From: Ectocarpus siliculosus
Lineage: Eukaryota; Sar; Phaeophyceae; Ectocarpales; Ectocarpaceae
NCBI GenBank assembly: GCA_000310025.1
Contig: FN649739.1
Location: 1,406,224 to 1,470,223 of the forward strand
Length of the DNA stretch: 64,000 nucleotides
Direction: 5' to 3'
Made by a program: the position numbers and the translations under genes. Below the pieces are notes generated by a model that searched no databases, was not told the origin of the DNA, and saw nothing but the letters and a program-made list of their open reading frames with translations. Positions 1 through 10,614 of this stretch are shown piece by piece (within the stretch, counting starts at the first letter, position 1; each line of letters starts with the position of its first letter).

Positions 1-68
1 AAAACACTTGTATCTGCCATGAACTGGGACCCCGTGAGGGGGCAGCATGGGGGAGGCTAAACTATCCT

Positions 69-93
69 TCGTGTATGTGTGTGTGTGTGTGTG
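69..93. repeat. GT microsatellite
   Basis: Short (TG)n tract near the left edge. Similar tracts lie at about 1219-1231, 1946-1985 and 4533-4551, all in introns of the fucosyltransferase-like gene, and at 40113-40132 in a cyclase intron. Confidence 0.9.
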
Positions 94-287
94 TTGGTTT
101 GTTCTATTGTGTTTTCACACGGTGTTGTTGCCGTTGCATTTACTTGTTGTTAACCGCCACCCGACTCCGCAACAACCCCCGATAAGTTGGCACAGCAAAC
201 GCAATGACCAGCTCCTGGCTCATCCTTGTGATGTGATAGCCTGGGCCGGCGAAAACCCGACATATCTCTCCGTCGCGGCATAGTAGG

Positions 288-3200
288 ATGCGAGGTCAAT
301 GGTCTGACGACTACGGCATGCGTTTATATGAGCACCCCCCCCCACCCACCCCCGCCCCCGTACGCAAATATTTTCAGGAGGTCCCAGGCGACCAAAGTTG
401 GGTAAGCCCCTACTCGAGCCTCGGACCTGCGGCGAAATACGTTACGTTTGAGCCAGACTGTGCCGGTTGGAACAACGTGCGAATGGCCTTCGAGACCGTG
501 GTCGTGTTCGCGTATGTAACCGGGAGGACTTTGGTGATGCCCCCCGTCAAGCAACGCCTCCATGGTTTGCCGCAGTCGCAGGCCGGAGAACGGGTGGGAT
601 TTTTCGCCTACTATCAGGTGCGTCGTTGTTGTTGTGGTGATGATTGTTGTTGGCGTTGTTGTTGGCGGTGTAGTTATTATTGTCGCTTTCGGTTGTACAT
701 GTTGTTGGTGTTGCTAGCGTCGCTGTTGCTTTGCACGCGTTATAACTTTTGCCGTGGTGGCCGGCGTCGTCGTCCCTTGGTTTCGATCTTCGATCGAGTG
801 CCGTCCTGATTGTTGCTTGGTTGTCTTCCCGAAACCAAGACATAGAGAAACGTTTTACCGCACGGTGAATACCGTGGTTGGCTTCCACTCCAACACGTCG
901 AGTCATATCTCACCACGGTAAAGGCCGTGATTTGCTCCCACTCTAGCAACTCGAGTAACGTTATACCACAGTAAATACCACGTGTCGGATCCCACTGCAA
1001 CACGTCAAGTAATGTTTTGCCAAACCTACCATGATGCACGGGACTTTTCTCCTTCCTTTTTTTTTTTAGAGAATCTACCCACAAGCACAGAGAGACTATC
1101 CGTTCGAGATATAGTCACAGTCGACGGAGATCTGTTGAGTTGACGTCTTCAAGCTAGTATTGAGTGGAAGAAAAACGTACCTGGCTTATTTTGAGTCTGT
1201 GATAAGCCTATACGCTGCTGTGTGTGTGTGTGTTTTTTTTTTTTCTTTCTTTTTTCGAAGAACATAACAGATCCATCTCTTCCACAGAAAAGAGTCCTTG
1301 GTAGACTAGCAATGATTTAGCAGTGTTGTATCTACCAATTGTTGGACAGATGGAGGCCGTGGAGGAGCTTGTGGACGTGATATCCATGCAGGACTTCCTG
1401 GGGCGGGAGTCGAAGAATCTGGGAAAGCTTCCTCCGGCCAACCTGCTCGAGAAGCCGGCGGACCTGTGGAATTTCTTCGAGGTGGGTGTGAAGGGTAAAG
1501 AAGAAGGCCAACAGAGGAGTTCATTTGGTTGCAACCGCCGGGGGGGAACCCTTCTGTGTGACCCACGGGTTGGAGCTCCTGCTGTACCAGGCAGAAGTGC
1601 TGTGTGTGAGCGCTGACATCAAGTGACGAAAATATGGTACTTACTTGGAATGTCACACCCACTCAGATCAAGTAAATACTCGGTCACGGTTTGTGTTTTG
1701 CGTGTGCTTTCGGCCGATAAATCTCCACTCCCCACCCTCTTGATCCTCCTGCCGCACGGCTTCGGTCATGGAAACCGCAGGGCGACTCTGTGCGAAACCT
1801 GACGTGGCCGGCTTGGGAGGTATCGAAGAAGGCTTTGGTTTTCCCCTCGTCTCCGGGGAAGCCGCTGCCGCTTGAAGACCAAGGCTTCGTGCAGAGGCTG
1901 CAGGATTTTCTCAACACTAGACAGGTGGGTGCGGGTGCAAAAGCGTATGCGTGTGTGCGTGTGCGTGTGTGTGTGTGTTTGTGTGTTTGAAGTAGCATCG
2001 ACCGCACTCACCGGTTGACCAATGAAAATAAGACGCCAGTCTCAAGCGTGTGTGTGTTTACTGCTTAACTGACCGCACCACGCCAAACGACTTTGTTTGT
2101 TTTTTCTTCTTCCACCCTCTCGGTGTTTGTTTCCCCCAAACTGCACGCGTTTTTTTTTTTCCCTTCTTTTGGCCACTGCATATCAGCGCTCACAGCCTTC
2201 GTGCCGGGTAGGGGCTCGAATCCGTGTGGGTACCTGACAAATGTTTTTTTTGTTCTCTCTACATGGTTTTGTTACTTTCCGAAGGGCGTCGTGCTATGTT
2301 AGGTACACCGTAAGGATTCGAGAGAACGCACGGGGGTGTTAGCGTTTTTCAAGGCTTGATGATTGCTCCACAAGAAGGAGGGTGCGAACACCAACCGATA
2401 CCTCTCAGGAAAAGCCTTCGACGTGATACTTCCAATACCACCCCTGTCGGCAGTGGTACCCTCCTGGTTGTGGAGAAATCATGCCATGAAAAGCGCTGAC
2501 ACTCCCGTGCGTTCTCCCGCATGAATTACGGACTTTCCAAAAGGCGGTTCACGTTACGTCTTTCTCTATACCTTTGTTTACTTTCCGAAGGCTGTCACCT
2601 ACGACCAAGTTTCTTTCTTTTTCTTTTTCTTTTTCTTATTGTTTACTTTCCGAAGCCGGTCACCTACGACAAAGTTTCTTTCTTTATACCTTTGTTTAAT
2701 TTCCGAAGGCTATCACCTACGACGAAGATTCCCTCTTTTTGTTTTTCTTCTTGTTTTACTTTCCGAAGGCTGTCACCCACGACAAATTTTCCTTCTTCTT
2801 GTTTTTCTTCTTGTTTTTCTTTCCGAAGGCGGTCACCTACGACGAAGATGCGTGGAACTCGAAAGTCATCCACTTCTCCGGAGACTGCCACGACAGCCGG
2901 GCGGAGGGGAGCAAGAACCGCCGCCCCCTGATCCACTTCTACGCCTTCATGCTGCACGCGGACACGCTGGTGGACTCGAGGGTGAAGAGGTTCGCGAGGG
3001 ATCGGCTCAGATATCGGGACCGGATATTCTGCAAGGCCAGCCAGGTTAGAAGAAGAAGCAGGGTGGGAATGGAATGAGATGAGGTGATTGATTGCCGCTA
3101 CAACCCTCGTGGTTTTGGGGGGGGTGTTGGAGGCGCGTGCCACGGCGGACATGAGGTGGGAAGAGAGACAGAGACAGAGACAGAGATTCTAGTTTCGTGT

Positions 3201-5711
3201 TTCGCCTCCTTACCTCCCCGCGTCGTTCTGATAGTATCGATGCTGCTGCCCGGAAACATGCCCATTTTCGTTTTCGTCTTAACCCCTACCTTACCTACCC
3301 TCACCCACGCAAACATGCCCATGTTCGTTTTTCTTGGCCATTCCATTCTTGCTCCCCCCCCCCCCGCGTCGTTTAGATCGTGTCGATGCTGCTGGAGGAG
3401 AGCGAGGGGGGATCGTTTAGCTCCTGTCACGTCCGGCGTAGAGATCTCATTAACTCTCTCACGCAGGAAGGTGGGTCTAGCCGGACATTATGAGCCGTTT
3501 TTGTTTTTTGTTGCTTGTCTTGACTTCAAAATCAGTGCTCACAACAGCATTTTTGTGCCGTTTTGCTCCAACCCCGTGGTCACACAGAAGGGTTTTCTCT
3601 CCCTGAGGCCCGCTACCCACCCCTCCTGCATTGCCGTGCAACGAAAGCGATTGCCTGGCATGTGTGTGTGTACATTAGGTGGATCTCATCCACTGTCTCA
3701 CGTAGGAAGGTGGGTCTAGCCGAACACCATCGTCCGGCCCTTTGGACAGGGCCCGCGGAGGCCTTGGAGCGACTGCCGACGTTGGTTGTTCCAAGCGACC
3801 CCCCCCCCCCCCCCCGACATCTTGGTCGTTTTGTTGTTGTTGTTGTTGTTGTTGTTGTTGCTGTTGTTGAAGATGATGATGATGATCGTGTTTTCATGGA
3901 TGGCTCTCAGCTTTTCATCCAACCCTGGCACCACCATCATGGTCGTTGTTGTTGCTGTTGCTTTCGTGGACGGTCCTCAACTTTCCAACCCTGACGTGAT
4001 GGTCGCGTTATTTGTTTTCATGTTTTCATGTTTTCATGGCCGGCTCCCTCAGCGGTCGGGATGAGCGCTGAGGCGATGGTGAACTCCACACTCGGCTACC
4101 TGCGGGAGGGCGAGCTGGTGTACATCGCCACGGACGAGGAAAACTACGATTTCTTCGAGCCGTTCCGCGAAAGGTGCGAGAAGAGATCAAGTCGGGATAT
4201 AGACCGGCTCGTATCGTAAGGCCGCCGCGCTGGCATCGTTGTTTTTCCAAGCAAACCAGTTCCTACGGCAGACAGCAAGACATGGTTCGCAAGAAGCGAA
4301 TACCTCAACCGACCCGCGAAAACACGGCTAAGCACAACCAAGAGGAAGAAAGGGTTATATCGAACAAACGGGTGCTGTCTTTTATATGCCTGTCCCTTAA
4401 GTGCCATCCGTTGCAAGGAAGCAAGCACAAGATGCCTAACACCCTTTACGCTGTGTCACACTCAGCACTTCGCAGCCGGGGAATCTGACAGCTGGGCTGC
4501 TCTCACCAGAGTTCTTCCTACTTCCCGCCGACGTGTGTGTGTGTGTGTGTGTTTGTGCCCCCGCCTTTCTTAGATTCGAGGTGCGTTTCCTGGCCGATTT
4601 CGTCGAAAAGGCCGGGCTCAGGGGGGTTCCGTCGAATCAGCTGGGTATGATTGAGCAGGTGGTGATCTCCCACGGAAGGACGTTCACGGGAACGTTCTAC
4701 TCTTCCTTCTCCGCGCACGTGTTCCGGCACCGGCTGTATCTCGGGAAGGTGGGGCGGTGTGTTCGTCAGATGCTGATGTTGTTGGCGTCGGTGTTGTTGT
4801 TGGTGTGGCCGTTGCTATTTCTGCTGTTGCTCACGTTATTGCTGTCGATGTCGATGTCGATGTCGCTGCTGTTGTTGGTGTGGCTGTTGCTTGTGTTACT
4901 AGTGTCACTATTGTCGATGTTGTTGATGTTGTTGATGTTGTTGCTGTTGCTGCTGGTGGTGATGAGGATGATGATGATGATGATGATGGTGATGCTTCTG
5001 TTGCTCTCATGTCACCAGTGTCTTGGTTCGTCATCATCATCGCGTAGAACAGACCCGCTCCCACCTTCGATCGTATGCATATATCAATATGTGTCCTTTT
5101 ACAAACCTTCGTCCCCCCCCCCCCCCCTCCCTAATCTCCCGAGGTGCCGAGGTGGCGCTTGTTTTGTCACGGATGTATTGCCTATGATGATGCGGTTCGT
5201 CTGTCGGATGAGTTATTTGCGTACCAACTGAACGTAGGTTGAAGTTCTTGCTCGAAAGAAGAGACCTTGTATTGCTCAGGTCCAAAGTGTGTAGGCTAGG
5301 CGCGTACGCCGTAGGCGGAGCAGCTTCGGAGGGTTTCAAGGTTGGTTGGAGGCGTTGGAGGAACGGACGCAGTTGTTCCCGCCCAACCCCGCGCACGGGG
5401 CACCCGCGACGAAGAACGCAGCCTTTCGCCGCCGTGCAAACTCGCCCACGCCACGCAAGTGGCACAGTCTTGACGCATCACCCCTCCCCGGCGCTGTCCC
5501 GTTTTCTTCGTCTTGTTTGGGGGAAACACAGCCGCTGGATTCGAACTACCATTTCTGGGCCGAGAAGCAGACGGTGCTCCACGACCCGGACGCGCATCCC
5601 GCGGCCCCGTACTTCGCGAGGGAGTTCCCAACCTGCTGCGTTGGCATCGACGTGGAGCCACCAGGGGGGGGGGGGGATGATACCGGTGTCCCCCCCCGCC
5701 CCCGGGGGTGA
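288..5711 (+). CDS. GDP-fucose protein O-fucosyltransferase-like protein, seven exons, 5' end probably missing
   Basis: Exons read 288-617, 1350-1481, 1781-1924, 2829-3044, 4073-4173, 4574-4748 and 5532-5711 (TGA). All junctions agree in phase (0,0,0,0,2,0). Exon 1 has [10 protein letters not shown] followed by GRTLVMPP, the nucleotide-sugar-binding start of the O-fucosyltransferase fold (Pfam PF10250 style). Exon 5 has VYIATDE. Exon 6 has LGMIEQVV then [15 protein letters not shown], matching the family's C-terminal GT-F-ST-F block. The family moves fucose from GDP-fucose to protein Ser/Thr or to glycans in the secretory pathway; the substrate here is unknown. No start or signal peptide is convincing. 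In-frame stops precede 288, and acceptor-like AGs at 282-286 suggest an upstream exon, so the gene may begin left of the window. A 12-G run at 5669-5681 makes the last 20 codons uncertain. Introns over 300 nt hold microsatellites and the dispersed repeats listed separately. Confidence 0.62.
1085..1130 (+). repeat. Dispersed hairpin repeat, family A, copy 1
   Basis: Diverged copy of a family whose core is AGACTACCCGTTCGAGATAT followed about 10 bases later by the inverted partner TCGAACGGG. Here the core reads GACTATCCGTTCGAGATATA and the partner is partly lost (TCGACGGA). It lies in intron 1 of the fucosyltransferase-like gene. Confidence 0.6.
1531..1620 (-). repeat. Dispersed repeat family C, copy 1
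   Basis: On the minus strand this reads TCAGCGCTCACACACAGCAC, then a CTCCAACCCGTGGGTCACAC block and AGAAGGGTT. The same order recurs on the plus strand at 3525-3610 and, shortened, at 2186-2232. It is non-coding as far as I can see. Confidence 0.6.
1993..2045 (+). repeat. Dispersed repeat family B, copy 1
   Basis: Shares TAGCATCGACCGC, then CCGG(C/T)TGACCAATGAAAA, then a GTCTCAA-like end with copies at 6917-6975, 7081-7137, 28741-28769 (inverted) and 38744-38772. Function is unknown; spacing between blocks is conserved. Confidence 0.65.
2186..2232 (+). repeat. Dispersed repeat family C, copy 2
   Basis: TCAGCGCTCACAGCCTTCGT is followed by GGGGCTCGAATCCGTGTGGG. The GGCTCGAATCC part resembles a tRNA B box, but no tRNA cloverleaf or A box at the right distance is visible. 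Confidence 0.5.
2576..2850 (+). repeat. Degenerate tandem array duplicating an exon's splice acceptor
   Basis: A motif close to CTTTCCGAAGGCTGTCACCT recurs at about 2581, 2643, 2699, 2757 and 2818, spacing 56-62 bp, with T-rich spacers. Weaker relatives lie near 2276 and 2528. The last copy is functional: its CCGAAG end is the acceptor of exon 4 and its GCGGTCACCTACGAC is the exon's first codons. Each upstream copy thus carries a pyrimidine tract, an AG and a decoy exon start. Confidence 0.85.
3448..3730 (+). repeat. Pair of direct repeats enclosing family C, copy 3
   Basis: A block containing GGAAGGTGGGTCTAGCCG occurs at about 3448-3492 and again at 3686-3730, both after CTCAT...CTCTCACG. 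Between them, 3525-3610 is the third copy of family C (AGTGCTCACAACAGCA, then CCGTGGTCACACAGAAGGG). The arrangement suggests one repeat inserted in or beside another. Confidence 0.5.
3826..3870 (+). repeat. GTT trinucleotide run
   Basis: (GTT)n tract in intron 4 of the fucosyltransferase-like gene. A longer region of imperfect GTT/GAT triplets occupies 4770-4990 in intron 6. Confidence 0.9.
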
Positions 5712-6916
5712 TCCGCAGCTATTATCCACACAGCCGGCGCCTCTTATTGCGGCCTCGGGGGAGGGGGCGCCCTGATGCCACCCCCCCCACCCACCCCCCC
5801 CGCTCCAGGGATCTTCAGCGGTCCGTGAAGACTGTGGTAGGGGTGCCACCCTCTACGCAGACCGCACGCACAGAGAGAGACTGGGGTTTTTGGGGGGGAG
5901 GTGCCAAGGAATGTTCTTTAATAAGAGCGCACAAGCCATCCTCAGCAGATGCTTCCCTGGGGGGCACCGTGTTTTTTTGTCACATTTTGGGACGTGCTTC
6001 TGTCCGAGTGGGCAGAGCCGCACCAGGCAATGAAGGGGGGGGGGGTAGGAGCGAGGCCTTTGCTCTTTGCCTGCTGGACGCCAATCGCGCAAGATCGGTG
6101 AAATGGGCTGTGGGGAGAGGGGGGGTAAGAGCGAGAGCGAGGCCTGTTGCTCTTTGCCTGCTCGACACCAAATCGCCCCCCCAAGTTCAGTTGCTTCGTA
6201 GGATAGCCATCCGTTACAAGGCGGGTGGTGGGTGTCAAAGCAGCACGTACTCCAGAGGCAGTGCGTCTACGGTACGCGCGAAAGTAATTTTACTGTTGTT
6301 CTTTTTTTTCTCGTGTGCCTTCTTCCGTGGTTGATGACGGGTGGTTGGTGTCGGTGTGCGTGTGCGTGCGTGTAAATTTCTGTACATCTTTTAAGTCGAT
6401 CGCTTGGTTCGAGAGTTAATAGTGAGTGGCTGGCGGATGGTCCGGTCCGAGACACCCACACCTTCATGGTAGAGCGTTTTGCTTGTTGCCATTTTTTTTT
6501 GTTTGTCTTTATAATACCGGACGTGTTTATTCCAACCGGTTGTCGCCAAGTTGGAATGGTTCTTTGTTTGTCTGTCGCACTGGTTTGGTGAGAAAAATGC
6601 AGGCCAGGCCTCGCTGTGCCCGTGTTTTTTTTGTGTGTTGCGGGGCAGGCCCGCCGAATCGTCCGTATGTTAGAGCTACCCAACGGCTGTCTTCATCTCT
6701 CGTGTGTGTTGTTCCCTGACATGTACTTGCGTCTAAATAGAGAACAACGGGGTCACGTATTTGCGTCTAAATAGATCATAGGGGGGCGCACGTGCGTATC
6801 CTAGAAGGGCTCAGCCGCTGGATTGGGCGTGTAGCTACATGGCATCGACGGCCGCGAGACTCCAGTCTCACCAAGTTAAAGTGCAGAGCTATTGAGAGAG
6901 GGAGCGTGTGTGCTGT

Positions 6917-6975
6917 TGAATAGCATCGACCGCGCTAAGCCGGCTGACCAATGAAAACACGTCAGTCTTAAATGT
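6917..6975 (+). repeat. Dispersed repeat family B, copy 2
   Basis: ATAGCATCGACCGCGCTAAG followed by CCGGCTGACCAATGAAAACA and GTCAGTCTTAA; the clearest copy of the family. Confidence 0.7.
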
Positions 6976-7080
6976 TACGGGTGAAATTCAAGGCCCTCGG
7001 CGCGGGGTGGGAAAGTGTTTTGAGATCGGGGTGTCAACGCCCAGGATGCCAATAAAATAAGTGTCGTGTTTGTTTTTCAT

Positions 7081-7137
7081 TGGTGTCGAGCGCCTTCACC
7101 GGCTGACCAAAGGTCGCAAACACATCGGTCTCAACGT
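7081..7137 (+). repeat. Dispersed repeat family B, copy 3
   Basis: Diverged copy: GTCGAGCGCCTTCACC, GGCTGACCAAAGG, then ACATCGGTCTCAACG. It lies about 105 bp after copy 2 in the same orientation. Confidence 0.6.
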
Positions 7138-7319
7138 ATGTGCTGTACTCTGTACCTTCGCGCGGGCGGCCTTAGCAAAAGAAGGAGGAGGAGAAGGAAG
7201 GGCCGAAGAGGCGGTAGAATGAAGCTTGACCTGGGTGCGAGGGTAATGGTTGGTTGTGCGATGAAAGGGGAAAATATATATAGAAACCGCTTTTCTAGTG
7301 GCTGGGTGTTTTATTATTA

Positions 7320-7395
7320 GGAAAATAAATAGGAAAATAAATACACACACGGAAAGACCACCCGTTCGAGATGTACCCACAGTCGAACGGGATGT
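7320..7395 (+). repeat. Dispersed hairpin repeat, family A, copy 2
   Basis: GGAAAATAAATACACACACG, then GACCACCCGTTCGAGATG, and the inverted arm TCGAACGGG. The arms at 7361-7369 and 7383-7391 are perfectly complementary, giving a 9-bp stem with a 13-nt loop. Confidence 0.75.
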
Positions 7396-8568
7396 GGTGA
7401 AATCTTGACAGCAGTGAGTGTTTGACGCTTTGCTGTCTTCTTTTGGTGTGCTTGGGCTCCGGTCGCAACAGGCAGAAAATAAGAGAAGCAGCTATTTTTA
7501 AAGCTATTGAACGAGTACAAGTGACGATTGTTTTTCGTTGTCTTATTTTGGTGTTCTTTGGCTTCGCTTCTTCCTTACAGGACGCACTTCGACGGACCCC
7601 CCGGGTAGTCGACGACTGGACTGGACTAGCCTCAACGTTTTAGACAGAGCGTTTTTTTCCAAAGTTTTCAGGTGTTTTCCAAATTTGGGAACTTTGCGAA
7701 GCGACTTCGAAAGAAACAAAATTTGGAACTTTCCAAAACTTTGCAAGCTGCACTAGTTCCAGATTTTCTGGGACATATGCATTATCCACAACTTTATGGG
7801 AAAAAATCCAAAAAAAATCATGACTTCCGACTTTTTGGGGGTAAAAAACTTGGAAAAATCAGTCATGAATAAAACACCCCCAAAGGTAGATGGGTGGTTT
7901 GTTTTGACTCGCGCCGCACGTGCGTGGGAGGGGGGAGAACAGGAAGACCTTCCGGGCCTACCTCCGTTTCAAGTAGATGACGAGACGGCCTCTGAAAATG
8001 CTGATTGGCCCAACGGGACTGATGTGCTATCCACACCAGACCAACGACACCCACTCGTTCGTGAGAGGTTCTTCACGCTCTCTCTCTCTCTCGGCCCTAA
8101 GGTGTTGCTATTGGATCCAACTTCGTGGAAAGACAATATTGTTCTTGTTGCGTGCTCCGTTAACAACAAATTGTCCTGCTCACAGAGCTGCCTCCAATCC
8201 GAGGTCCGCTTTCCTTTCAGCGTGCGTGTGTGCGTGGTTGGTTACGACGAACGAACGGAGGTGTTGTCGAAATCAAACGGCACAAGACTTGCATTGCGCG
8301 AACAGCCGGCGCGCGGCCTTTTTTACCATGGTTTTGCCCAAGTACTTACTAGCGGAATTCGCCGAGACTCTTAGTCATCATCGTTCTTGTCAATCAACAC
8401 TTTGCCCTCTGCACACCCACCCACTTGATTGACTTGTTGCCGACTCGGCTTTTTTTGCCTGTATGTCAATTTCTGCCACCTGTTTGCGTCGTCCATAAGT
8501 AAGGACATTAGAAGGTACGAGCGGAGATCGTAACGGTTTTGAACGTGAAGACAACAACGACGACGACG

Positions 8569-8603
<35 letters not shown>

Positions 8604-8789
8604 TAACAACACAGATTGACTTGTGCAAACAAATCAATGTCTGAATGTACTTGATGTGTTTGCAACACCAAAACAAAGAGGAGTAAGCGGGTATACGATG
8701 CAGTTTGGTCGAGACGGCTACCGACACCCTGCCGTGCTGATTCATCTGAACCGCGTGAATCAACATCAACACCGCCCACCGTAACTGGT

Positions 8790-8824
8790 GTTCGTTGTTG
8801 TTACTGTTGTTGTGGTTGAGGTCG

Positions 8825-8872
<48 letters not shown>

Positions 8873-9099
8873 TCGCGTAGGGGAACGGTTCGGCCTCTCT
8901 TCAGGGACCTGGAGCACATCCGTCCGCGTCCTGACCCCAGCAGAGTACCCACAAGGTGACAAGTCCTTCGTCTGAGTTCATTCACGATTGATTCAGACAG
9001 CAGCAGCACGCTTGCAAGCGGCTTGTTTAGGGACGGACGCCACAGCCGCGCAGCGGCATCATCGGTAGAACTGAAGGAAGCGTACTCATCTCGCCACAC
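8790..9099 (-). CDS. Exon of an unrecognised protein, ending in a polyAsn tract (possible 3' exon of the kinase gene)
   Basis: On the minus strand, CTGACAG at 9106-9100 is a good acceptor. It opens a phase-0 frame starting VWRDEYASFSSTDDAA and continuing through LASVLLLSESIVNELRRRT to a (CAA)n-coded Asn run at about 8871-8822. A donor-like ACG|GTGGGC near 8780 would end it; without splicing the frame runs to a stop at 8371. Composition before the Asn run looks like ordinary protein, unlike neighbouring frames. The exon at 10201-10040 is also phase 0 at both ends and could splice directly to it. I do not recognise the domain. Confidence 0.4.
8822..8871. repeat. GTT/CAA trinucleotide run
   Basis: Sixteen or so uninterrupted GTT units on the plus strand; on the minus strand they read as Asn codons in the exon starting at 9099. 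Confidence 0.95.
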
Positions 9100-10039
9100 C
9101 TGTCAGACAAAATTGAACATTTTATTGACACGGCACCGTAACGTTGTCACCAGAAGACATGACCCCCCCCCCCCCTAAAAGAAACGCTTCATGTCGCACA
9201 GCCAAATACATACCCAAGAAGGACAAGTACAGCGAGCGGAATATCGCATGTATGTGAGATCGATCATGATTTTCCGCTACACGCACGCCATTGTATACAC
9301 GCCAAATCGTTTGTACAGAACAACTTCAATTAGCCCATGCGGTATCTACTGCTACCACCACCATTGTTTCAAACATCGCGGCCCACAGCCAGCCATGCTA
9401 GGAATGCAACAAAGATAAAGTATCGCGGCACACAACCAGCCATACATAGGAATGCAACAAAGATAAAATACTCTCCCTCGCCCACGCCACCCCGCTTCAA
9501 CGCTTCTACCACAAGCCCCCTTCCATGGCCATCAAGGGCCATGGGGCCGGGTAAAAATGACCTTTGAATCTACACTCACTCTGGTACCGCCCCCGCCCCC
9601 CCGTCTTTACCACCACAAACAATGAAGGGATCGGAAAAACAGCAGAACATCAATATATAGATTCATACATTCCACCGAAGACAAGATGAATAGCCCTCCC
9701 ATCTTAAAAGATAGGTATGGAGTGGGGGTTCAAGTTGGGGTGGGATGAGGGGAAGTGAATAAATGTATGTGATGTTACACCATAATACACCAAGAAAGCG
9801 CATCGCACGTACATACCAAGACTAGCGGACGGAAAAAAGTATTCCTTCTTCCCAAAATCCACCCCTCCTCCCTCTAGGATATCCCAACATGGAACGGACG
9901 GAGGAGAAATGCTACACGCAGGAAGGTGCAACAGGTTGACTTCCGACAAATGCTCTCACACGTATACTCACTCGAACGCGACTATTACCCCAAAACAAGC
10001 CCCACACGCTGGGGACAAACAAAACTGCTCAGTACGTAC

Positions 10040-10201
10040 CACAAAATTGAGTGTGAAATGGTCAGGACATAACGCTCCAAAAATCATCTTATCTAAAACT
10101 GCTTCCGCGGTCCGGATACGATAAAAAGAACGGTCGGAAGGAGTCCAACCAGAGCTTAACTGCATACTCCACAACTGTCGGGACGACAAGTTGGATGCTG
10201 A
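10040..10201 (-). CDS. Exon of an unrecognised protein (possible continuation of the kinase gene)
   Basis: A CGACAG acceptor precedes 10201 and a GTG|GTACGT donor follows 10040 on the minus strand, enclosing exactly 54 codons with no stop. The peptide includes RQLWSMQLSSGWTPSD and AEAVLDKMIFGALCP, and its composition suggests folded protein. It sits 414 bp after the kinase stop and 941 bp before the exon starting at 9099. If the kinase transcript splices at a donor just before its TAG (GCGC|GTGTAG on the minus strand), this would be kinase exon 3; otherwise it belongs to a separate gene whose start I cannot see. Confidence 0.42.
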
Positions 10202-10614
10202 CTGTCGGTGCGACGGAAGGACGCACAAAGCATCGCCAAAAAAAACAAAAAGTAACGCAAAAGCCTTACCCCCCACACACCACCACGACCACCACCACGA
10301 CCACCACCACGACCACCACCAACATCACCATCACCATCATCTACTATTTTCTCAACTGATCCATACCCAGGAAAAACGCACGGCAAACGTAAGTACAACT
10401 ACAACTGTAGGCCGTCAAAGGGAACAAGTAACTTTCTCAAAACTCTCGCCGCGCTGACATTACAAAAAGCGGCAGAAACAAGGAAAAATGGTGGGGGCAT
10501 TCGGCACCACAACTTCAACTCCCGCCCACACTCGGTGTACTCAACAAACCATGACAGGTACACAGCAGTTTAGTTGTCGATCAATTGGCCGGCTAACTGA
10601 TTTCCTCTTGTAGC

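Larger units (their letters stand above)
5712..8370. other. Intergenic stretch with no supported gene
   Basis: Holds G and C homopolymer runs, repeats of family B (6917-6975, 7081-7137) and family A (7320-7395), and an AT-rich part at 7640-7870. The open frames here lack exon borders in phase or any motif I recognise. It presumably contains 3' flanks of the convergent genes on each side. Confidence 0.5.

Noticed and set aside
2205-2230. tRNA gene suggested by GGCTCGAATCC
   Set aside because: No acceptor stem, D arm or anticodon arm can be drawn around it.
4053-4072. Earlier acceptor for exon 5 of the fucosyltransferase-like gene
   Set aside because: Starting at 4053 puts a TGA in the required phase; the acceptor at 4071-4072 keeps the frame.
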